From assembly GCA_964019695.1 (NCBI GenBank), contig OZ026520.1:23884130-23948129 (forward strand): a stretch of DNA of 64,000 bases, in the 5' to 3' direction. Made by a program: the position numbers and the translations under genes. Shown one piece after another: positions 57,801-64,000 of the stretch. Under the pieces are notes generated by a model that saw only the letters and a list, made by a program, of their open reading frames with translations, was not told the DNA's origin and searched no databases. How positions within the stretch are numbered: position 1 is the stretch's first letter; the number at the start of each line of letters is the position of its first letter. Origin of the DNA: Loripinus fragilis. Its lineage: Eukaryota > Mollusca > Bivalvia > Lucinida > Lucinidae.

Positions 57801-59779
57801 GAACGTAAAAAATCAAATTAAACAAATCAAAGACATATTATTCCCTGACGAAATTGGAGGAATATAGTTTTGGCACCGTCTGTCTTTCCGTCTTGAACCA
57901 TTAGCCGTCGTCAGTATCAATGCTACTTGAACAAGCTTTTTTGGGGGGGTTGTCTCGGTGGCGCAGTTGGTAGCGTTAAGGCGATGTTGTCAAGGTCGTG
58001 GGTTCGGATCTCGCAAGGGGCGAACTATTTACAGAATCTATTTAAGAAACCCTGGAAGTTACAATTTCTTTCTTTTATTTACGAGAAAAGAAATTAAAAC
58101 GAGACAATCAGAAAATAAATTTAAAGAATAGGAATTAAAACAATGAAAGTCGTTTGTACAACATAATTCGTGCATCTCATTGGCTGAAATTTATCGTTTA
58201 AATGACATATTAGAAAAGAAATTAAAACAATAAATCACAATGGAAATTTAAACAATACCAGAATTATTTTGAACACCTGGGATAATAAGTCGTTTAAACG
58301 ATATATTTCAGCCAATGAGATAACTGAATTTGAAACCAGAAAACAGAATAGAAACTAAAACAATAAACCACTATGGAAATTAATACAAGAAAACAGAAAA
58401 GACATTTAAACAATAAAATTAGAATGGAAATTTAAACAAGAAAACAGAAAAGAAATTAAAACAATTTATCAGAATGAAAATTTAAACAATATTGGAATTA
58501 TGTTGTTTTGCTTGTTTTGTTGCTTTACATCCCAAGTCAACAGCTATGGTCATGGCGGGACGGTCAGTTCACCTAACCACACTATTTCCTGGGCAAGCTT
58601 TAACAAGCAGTTAACTAGTACTTTGTGCACATACTTTCGCTTGTAACTGACAACAACCCTTCTTGAATGATTCAGCAAAATTGAACAAACAAGATAATAT
58701 GTCGTTTAAACGAGATATTTAAGCGAATAAGATGCAGGAATTATGTTAAACAAACGACATTTATTGTTTTAATTCCTATTTTGTTTGCTCGTTATAAGTT
58801 CTTTTCTCGTATATAAAGGAAAGAAAATGTCCCTTCCGGGGTTCCGTATCTTCAGCACAGTTGGTTTACCTGTGTAGCTCGAAAGCTCTGTTTTTTGTGA
58901 AATTATATTTCCGCACTTCTGGGCACTTCTGCCTCCTTAAAAATTAGGAAGACTTAAGTTAAGTATTGATATTTCAACATGCTATATTAAATGCTAAATT
59001 AATTTCCTGGATCGATGCAGTACTTGTGGTCAAAGATATCATTTTGATCTACAGAAAAAATGAAACTATTTTATTTTAATCAATTTGAAACGTTATTTTT
59101 CGCATCCTGAAACATCAATTTATAACCTAAGTCTTCCTTAACTTTAAGCAGGCATTGTAATTCCGGGCACTGATATTTATCTAATTTATCCTTAATACAT
59201 GTATAACTTTCATTAGCGAACAAAATAAATGCATCGAATCTGAGAAAAAGAACCAATATACGACATGCACTGCATTAGCCGTCGTCAATATCAGTTGAAC
59301 TTGAACAAATTTTAATTGGGATTGTCGTGGTGGCGCAGTTGGTAGAGTCGATGTCTACAGCACCTATCGTCATATACAGCATCTATCGGCACAGTTGGTA
59401 CATGTATATATGTTCAACGCAAAGTGAAAATCGGTACACATCTGGAATTGTACCTGCGCAAAGAGATAATTCCTACTCTGTCCGCCGATTCCGGAATTGT
59501 ACCGGACAATTCTTGAATCGCGCAAAGGGTATTTTGTTGATTTATATTAGGTTCATCTCTTAGCAAAGTAAGACTCGATTGGACAAAGTGAGAATGACAT
59601 TGTTTAAGAAAGCAGGTTTTGCGCATTGACAAAGTAATTACGACGTGACTAACGTGATATGGCTAAGAATGGAAGTCACATTTTGATGTTGGAAGTTTTC
59701 GCAGGGAATATATCATTTTTCAACTTGAACTTGATCTCAACGCACGATATTTCAAGGACCATCGTGTATGTAACTATTT

Positions 59780-59825
<46 letters not shown>

Positions 59826-61930
59826 GTTTTTTTTTTCAACAACATGCTACGCTTGTAAAAGTGGTGTTTACATGTAATACTACATATGTCATGTGTTTTA
59901 CTTGATTTCTACTCTCAATGTTGTTATACTTTTTTGTTTGCCACCGTTTTCAATTCAAATGAACCAGAACGTCAACTCATAGCTAAACTTACTCTGCCAC
60001 ATGGGAAGATTTTAAAAGTTATCGTCCTTTGTTCTGGTATACAAAGTTTCTTTTGGTTTCAATACAAAGAGCATGGGGTGTGCTTGACAAAAATACCAAT
60101 GCACGACATTTTTAAACTACTGTCGGTTATATATTTTCAAAATATGTGCATTGTGATATGCGATTTCTAGTCGAAAAAAATAGCGCATTACTTTGCATCA
60201 AGATGAGTTTTGTATTGCTGTTTCGGGTTTAAGTTATTAGAAACATCCAGCTCGGTCATCAATTGTATAATAACTGTACCAGATTGTGGCCTACCAAATG
60301 GTACAAAATTATCTAATTTCGTGAACTATTGTTAATGTTATGCACACTTTTCAAACGAACGGTAAAATGTTATATTTTCCACTGACAGTTTGCGTTTTCC
60401 AGTATACAAACAGTACATGTATTCACAATAATATTTTTCATGTTAGCATTATAATATCCTATTGAAATTTGTGCCATAAAATAGAGGAAAGATAGCTCTT
60501 TAAAATGGTTTGTAAATCGGTTACTGAGATGAACGACCATGCTAAGAACTTTCCAAATGCCCCTCGCATGTTATTTTTACATTCCTATATTTACGAAAAA
60601 TAAATATTCACGTTACGATTGTTAATTATTCTCACTTTGTCCCGAATCCCACTATGCGCACGAACACTTCCGGAATTGTCCAGATTCTCACTTTGCACAG
60701 AACATATACTTAAGGAATACTGATACGCAACAGATGTAAACTATTTTTTGTGTTGTTACATGTATATGATGTTTTATTTAAATTTCTTTTAGAATGTGCT
60801 TACTGGCTATTAATGACATATGATAAAATGCGAAAACGTAACTTTAAGGATACAATTAACGCCACAAGATGAAAACATTTAAAAACGTAAAAAATTGACG
60901 TGGGCGTCAGAACAAGATAATGAAACACAATCTTCGTCATGATTTGTTACATGGCGTCGACTCCACAATGTACAGACAAAGAAAGCATCGCGTCAGGCAG
61001 AAAAATCAGTCAAATATTGTTCAAAACCAGCTCCTGGAATGCAAGGAAGAATGAGCATTTAACGTCACTTAAAGCCGTCGAGTTGAGGTCGTTGGTGCAT
61101 TACAGGATCTATCAAACCTAAAGATAAGAGGACATGCTTTGTCCGCAAAAGTTACCTTACCATGATTAGAAAACAACCTGTTATATGCCGGACGTAAGCA
61201 TTAAACTTGCTAACTGTAACCAATACTTTGCCACTTGGCCATTCTCTCATTACAAAATGCGTAAACATTATGTTGCTTTTAAATGCAGAATAATGCATTT
61301 GACGTCATATTACTCATTTTATTGAAGCTTAACATTCTAAAGTCATAATTCTTGAAGAAAATGTGCTTTTACTGAATAAAACGCAAGATGAATAGAATTT
61401 TACGGCATTTAACGCAATATTTGGTCTTGACATTATTGACGTTAAGCGCTTGAAATCATAACGTAATGTTGTAAGCTGATCATTTCCTGGATCCCCATAT
61501 TTATACCAAAGGTTTTATAATCACAAACCGTTTTTTGATAGAAAAGTTACTTTTATTGACCGTGTTTCACAATTTTCTACTGGGGGTCAGGATGATTACG
61601 CGCATGCTAGACGGCATACGTAATCGACGTAGTGGCTTAACCTACTGTAATGCGACTAATACATGCTGCTTTCATGAAATAACATCATCTACACAATCGA
61701 CTTGTTTTACATTTTATGTTTACAATGAATTGAAGTGTTTTCTTGCGTTATTTATTCCTTAAGTATATTATATAATTAGGGCTTAATTGGTCCTAGTTGA
61801 TATTTAACACTGCAATAGTTCTATGGTTTTCATCTTTTTTTCAGTGCCTGTTCCTGTTGTGCCTTCTAACCCAAATGTGATAGTTTGTAACATAGGCCAG
61901 TTTCTTAATGAGTATCTCAGCTCCAAGTAA
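48371..61930 (+). CDS. Four-exon gene for a 1,316-residue protein with an Arg/Ser-rich region and a compact C-terminal domain; not recognised
   Basis: Exons 48,371-51,860, 52,175-52,283, 56,869-57,134 and 61,845-61,930 all have GT...AG introns. The phases (1, 2, 1) join without a stop, giving 3,951 coding bases. Residues 1-1,148 are low-complexity and probably disordered, rich in Ser, Asp, Glu and Lys. IVDYD occurs twice (residues 302-306 and 325-329). Two likely helices lie near 787-801 and 827-866. Residues 1,010-1,148 are Arg/Ser-rich with many basic SR/RS pairs, as in nuclear RNA-processing proteins. Residues 1,149-1,316 look folded: they open with KVVILDSSALAFETL, have a Cys/His/Trp-containing segment in exon 2 and end NVIVCNIGQFLNEYLSSK. 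A VxxLDxSAL strand at one end and an IxVCNIGQFLxxYL element at the other suggest a PIN-like fold, but later acidic residues are not obvious. Nuclear location is inference. Confidence 0.8.
52175..52283 (+). CDS. Exon 2 (residues 1,164-1,199)
   Basis: Acceptor TGTTATTTCCAG ends at 52,174 and donor GTAAGAG starts at 52,284. The 109 bp read VDICELVRSMGQYSTRTCHW and then KALVHSRMVCDLDEWR. The frame would stop at once if the intron were not removed (AGG TAA). The 314-bp intron 1 before it carries nothing recognisable. Confidence 0.78.
52361..52520 (+). mobile_element. Family B fragment in intron 2
   Basis: Fixed end GTAAGTGAGTATGGCCAG to ACTAGAAAGGACACA, then cut off exactly where foldback family C begins. 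Confidence 0.78.
52523..52850 (+). mobile_element. Foldback element family C, copy 3 (intron 2)
   Basis: Begins ATAGAGGATCTTACATGAG. It has the same hairpin and GAGGCTTGCCGAGC loop (52,597-52,610) as copy 2 and ends GACGCGACGTCATGTGAT. It abuts a truncated family-B piece, so it probably landed in or beside that copy. Confidence 0.87.
52851..53378. other. Intron 2, unassigned stretch
   Basis: No repeat or exon recognised. Confidence 0.4.
53379..53556 (+). repeat. 89-bp tandem duplication in intron 2
   Basis: Two adjacent copies of TTTGCATAAA.CT.GGGTTTAG ... GTTCTCCATGACTTTTGTCT ... GTAAATATC differ at only a few positions, so the duplication is recent. Confidence 0.9.
53557..54079. other. 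Intron 2, unassigned stretch
   Basis: A GTCCGTCTGTCCGTAGAC patch at 54,063-54,080 leads into the array that follows. Nothing else recognised. Confidence 0.45.
54080..54892 (+). repeat. ~156-bp tandem array, five to six units (intron 2)
   Basis: Units start at AGCTTGTGCGCTCAATAACT or a variant near 54,084, 54,227, 54,384, 54,540, 54,696 and 54,858. Each continues GAGATATTTTGATGATATTTG, GTCAAGA.GGTGTGT.GCGTGC, AAGAA.GGTTGCTCTCCCTTG and AGTTATCTCCCTTGAATGAAC. No conserved open frame. Confidence 0.87.
54893..55762. other. Intron 2; GATTCG/ACGAATT-rich patch, then unassigned
   Basis: Between 54,900 and 55,200 the words GGATTCG, ACGAATT and CGAATTC recur many times in an otherwise unassigned, relatively CpG-rich stretch. 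A G-run lies at 55,277-55,285. No exon in phase with the gene was seen. Confidence 0.45.
55763..55830. repeat. GGGAGC foldback, copy 2 (intron 2)
   Basis: GGGGCTACT.TTAAAGGAAA..ATGCTCCC pairs with GGGAGCATATTCTTTC.TTTAATAGTAGCC. The inner arms match the foldback at 44,750-44,793. Confidence 0.87.
55831..56868. other. Intron 2, 3' part
   Basis: A degraded SINE-like patch (GGTAGAGTGCTTGACTTGA, about 56,150-56,215) is the only recognisable item. The 3' end holds a branch-like TTGACTAAC (about 56,813-56,821) ahead of the acceptor. Confidence 0.5.
56869..57134 (+). CDS. Exon 3 (residues 1,200-1,288)
   Basis: The frame from exon 2 requires an acceptor giving phase 2. CACTTTGTTTGCAG ending at 56,868 does this and reads SENSNCGILLDLLSRLRAED. 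A nearby acceptor (TTTCTAG, 56,836) would shift the frame to a stop after 19 codons, so I reject it. The exon ends ACACCAG before GTAAAA at 57,135. It includes a predicted helix (VQCAEQILAERNSVEAAYL) followed by LISGTQSC, and a basic turn FKKQ. Confidence 0.78.
57237..57299. repeat. Foldback in intron 3
   Basis: CGATAGATCACT...TTTATTAATCCTATCC and GGATAGGATTAATACACGAG then TGATCTATCG pair over about 28 bp with a three-base loop. Confidence 0.87.
57645..57832 (+). mobile_element. tRNA-headed SINE in intron 3
   Basis: AAGTGGTAGAGTGCTTG A-box region, GCGGGTTTGAGCC B-box, then GGCGTCACTGCGTTGTG, TTGAGCAAGAC, GAAGACCCGTCCCGATATAA and an AAATCAAATTAAACAAATCA tail. This is the same family as the 6.9-kb copy, with the first bases missing. 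Confidence 0.82.
57948..58035 (+). mobile_element. tRNA-like SINE head
   Basis: GGTGGCGCAGTTGGTAGCG A-box and GTGGGTTCGGATCTCG B-box at tRNA-like spacing. A second head (GTGGTGGCGCAGTTGGTAGAG) begins near 59,326 and degenerates quickly. Confidence 0.65.
58044..58846. mobile_element. Foldback element with ~165-bp inverted ends (intron 3)
   Basis: 58,044-58,216 (CCTGGAAGTTACAATTTC, TTTACGAGAAAAGAA, AGGAATTAAAACAATGAAAG, CGTTTAAATGACATATTA) mirrors 58,680-58,846. An inner pair (CTCATTGGCTGAAATTTATC and ATATTTCAGCCAATGAGA) forms a second hairpin. A copy of the 21.9-kb repeat sits inside at about 58,535-58,680. Confidence 0.78.
58535..58680 (+). repeat. Dispersed repeat shared with 21.9 kb
   Basis: GTCAACAGCTATGGTCATGG, GGTCAGTTCACCTAACCACA, AGTACTTTGTGCACATACT and GCTTGTAACTGACAACAA, in the same order as at 21,946-22,090. 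Confidence 0.78.
58847..59404. other. Intron 3, unassigned stretch
   Basis: Apart from the degraded SINE head near 59,326, nothing is recognised. Confidence 0.45.
59405..60710. mobile_element. ~1.3-kb inverted-repeat element (intron 3)
   Basis: The left end (TATATGTTCAACGCAAAG then TGAAAATC) mirrors the right end (GATTCTCACTTTGCACAGAA then CATATA). The word CAAAGTGAGAAT or its complement recurs within both ends (about 59,585, 60,630 and 60,690), as does GGAATTGT. Flanking duplication not resolved. The GA microsatellite lies inside. Confidence 0.68.
59784..59821 (+). repeat. (GA)n microsatellite
   Basis: An uninterrupted run of about 19 GA units in intron 3. Confidence 0.97.
60711..61844. 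other. Intron 3, 3' part, unassigned
   Basis: No repeat or extra exon recognised; several AACGTAA/TTTGACGTCA-like words. The intron ends at the exon-4 acceptor. Confidence 0.4.
61845..61930 (+). CDS. Exon 4, terminal (residues 1,289-1,316 and stop)
   Basis: A pyrimidine tract CATCTTTTTTTCAG ends at 61,844. Phase 1 from exon 3 reads VPVPVVPSNPNVIVCNIGQF and then LNEYLSSK, with TAA at 61,928-61,930. The exact phase match and the hydrophobic strand-helix end make this a convincing last exon. Confidence 0.75.
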
Positions 61931-62086
61931 CAACATGTGTGCGACCAGACCAAACAGAACATATAAAGTTTTCAGTCCAAATTCAAACTAAGACCAGAAG
62001 ATATACCCTTTCACCCCTTAGTTTCTGAAGTAGTCTATTCCACTTTAAATTTTAGAAGAGTCCATTGTGTTAAAAGGTGTTAGACA

Positions 62087-62092
62087 AATAAA
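62087..62092 (+). terminator. Polyadenylation signal AATAAA
   Basis: A canonical AATAAA 157 bp after the stop codon, followed by A-rich DNA. A plausible 3' end for the four-exon gene. Confidence 0.55.
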
Positions 62093-62316
62093 AAACTGCA
62101 AAAATTAAGATTGAGAAAAAAGGCAAAATGAGTAAACAAACAGTGTATGGCCCATATGAATCCCTTATACAAACCTTGAAGAAAATTGGTCGAACTAGAA
62201 TTTAGCGCTTTTTCATTTTGTAAATAGGCTAAGTGTGCATTAAACTATCAGCAAACATCAATCAAGGGTCATAACTCTGCTGCAAATTTTGAAAATCATG
62301 CTTACCAATTCCAATT

Positions 62317-63150
62317 CTTGTCAATATATTAATGCACACACAAATTGGTCGAATTCTGTCCTTTTGTTATAATGATGTTGAAAGAAACGAAATTTTTCAC
62401 ATTAATCAAGGGTTGGTTACAAATCTGTGAAAAATGACAAGTAACAATCCCGACCTAGATCTTGTCAATATCAATACAGATAAAAAATCGGGTGAAATTC
62501 TATTTATTTGTTCTCAAGATATTGAACGGAAACAAAATTCTGACATCATCGAAGTGCTAAATCATGAGTATTTTAATGATCATTTTTGTTGTTGTGTTTT
62601 TCTATCTGATTTGTTAAGAAATATTTTGAAATGCAACTGTAGTCAATATTCAACCTTGATGACAATGTATTTACCTGGTGCAATGTTACGCAGCAATGAA
62701 CTATAGCCATTCATCCATGCGTAAAGTACACCTACTCAAGGGCCTTGTAGTTTATGTGTATTGGATATATACAATATATGTGCAAAATAATCTCCCAAAT
62801 GAATTAAGTAAAAGGACAATTTTCATAATCTAAAGAAAATATGCTAAAACGTTGTAATCCCCCCATAACTCTGTAACAAATAAGCAAAAAATGACAGGTA
62901 ACAATCCCAACGCAGATCTTGTCAATATCTATCCATATAGAAAATTTGTTGAAATTCTATCCATTTTTTCTCAAGATATTAAGTGGAAACGAAATTCTGG
63001 CATCAGTCAAAGGCAATTATGTGAGAAAAATGATGCGTAGCAATTCCAACCGAGATCTTGTCAATATAAATCCATATATATTCAAGTTGGTCAAATTCTA
63101 TCCATTTGTTCTCAAGATATTGAGCGGAAACGAAATTCTGGCATCAAAAT
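62317..63150 (+). repeat. ~140-bp tandem units, diverged
   Basis: CTTGTCAATAT marks units at 62,317, 62,461, 62,918 and 63,057. Each continues AAATTCTATCCATTTGTTCT, CAAGATATTGA.CGGAAACG and AAATTCTGGCATCA. A 300-bp unrelated or decayed stretch separates the second and third. An open frame at 62,434-62,706 is the array plus flank and shows no domain. Confidence 0.8.
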
Positions 63151-63179
63151 CAATCATATATCTCAGTTGCTTCTCATCC

Positions 63180-64000
63180 TAGACTACTAAACATGGCACT
63201 TAGGTAAAGCTTAGACACGTGCTTTTTATCCCATGGTCATTTATTCAAATTATCTTTATTTAACAATTTGCGTATTTATGATTATTAATGAAAACATTAA
63301 AAAATGACAAAATATTTAAAAAAATGATTTCAGCCCCAAACCATCATTGTTGCATTTTGGTATATCATTGGCGATACATATTTTGACAACTACTTTCATC
63401 CAGTAGTCCTTTATGTAAATTATCTCATTTGCATATTAATGAATATTAATGACTACTTAAAAACTCAAAACTGTAGGAAAAATCATTGGAAAAATGATTA
63501 CCCCTGGGGTATTTATACCTACATTGCACCCCTAGAAAATTTCCTGAAGGAGACCAAATTGTTTTAAGGCACCTCCTGAATACAAAAATAATGCATATAT
63601 TGTCCTCAAAAATAAAGTCATTATGTCAAATCACATGGTTTCGATGGCAACCCATAATGCAATCATAAAAAATGGGGTTATACATATTGTCCGATATGCA
63701 AATGACCCAATATGCATATTCATGAATATGAATAAAAACATTTGAAATGAGAGAGAAAATGCAGAAAAATAAGGGGATGTATTTACAAAATAAAGCATAT
63801 CTCCCTAGATTACCATAGAGTACTAAACTTGGCACCAAATTAATGCTAAGTCATAGCACACTTACCCAGTGGACTAATAAGTAAATTTTCTTATTCTTAT
63901 ATTTATGAGTATTAATGGAAGCGAAAGAAATATATAGAAAAAAAGTAAGAACATTTAGGAGGTGGACCCTACAAAATTTCTTATATTGCAGTTGTTCATT
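63180..64000 (+). repeat. Second array of the 18.6-kb family, running off the window
   Basis: GATTATTAATGAAAACATTA (63,280), GCATATTAATGAATATTAAT (63,432), CATATTCATGAATATGAATA (63,713) and TTATGAGTATTAATGGAAG (63,902) mark units. CACATGGTTTCGATGGCAAC at 63,631 matches the left flank of the 18.6-kb array. All units read on the + strand here. Confidence 0.72.

Noticed and set aside
57948..58035. A functional tRNA gene
   Set aside because: The head is tRNA-like but lacks a paired acceptor stem and a normal anticodon arm; it fits a SINE promoter.

Overview
The window looks like A+T-rich nuclear DNA from a marine invertebrate, most likely a bivalve mollusc. The evidence is spliceosomal introns, tRNA-headed SINEs (one with a MetaSINE-like body), Tc1/mariner-type inserts, many short foldback (hairpin) elements and diverged 140-180 bp tandem arrays. 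There is no operon, no bacterial-style gene spacing, no rRNA and no CRISPR array. The bivalve call rests on repeat types I recall from mollusc genomes, not on a database search.

Layout. Positions 1-48,000 are almost entirely intergenic repeat. The main items are a decayed P-loop ATPase/zinc-finger mobile element (2.7-4.5 kb), a TIR element (5.1-5.9 kb), an intact SINE with a 10-bp target duplication (6.9-7.1 kb), a broken Tc1/mariner element (11.7-12.5 kb) whose empty site survives as a paralogue near 29.6 kb, and two fragments of a HEEADTR-type mobile-element protein (15.1-15.6 and 26.4-27.5 kb). These are followed by an inverted tandem array (18.6-20.6 kb), a 2.4-kb element with ~500-bp inverted ends (35.2-37.7 kb), a nested element carrying a minisatellite (38.3-39.8 kb), a 4.2-kb element with 26-bp TIRs and TA duplications (40.1-44.3 kb) and a retroelement fragment (46.8-47.7 kb). 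A ~650-bp repeat with two subfamilies (called A and B here) recurs throughout.

The one convincing host gene is on the + strand from 48,371 to 61,930. Four exons join in phase to give 1,316 residues. Exon 1 alone encodes 1,163 residues of mostly disordered, Ser/Asp/Lys-rich sequence ending in an Arg/Ser-rich tract. The three small downstream exons complete a compact C-terminal domain with a possible PIN-like layout. I do not recognise the protein. Introns 2 and 3 (about 4.6 and 4.7 kb) are filled with foldback elements, SINEs and tandem arrays.

After the gene, diverged tandem repeats run to the right edge, including a second copy of the array family seen at 18.6 kb. No pathway-level cooperation between genes can be claimed, because only one gene is intact. 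The strongest unexplained pattern is the set of large hairpins whose arms differ but whose loops share a CGAG...CGAG core.
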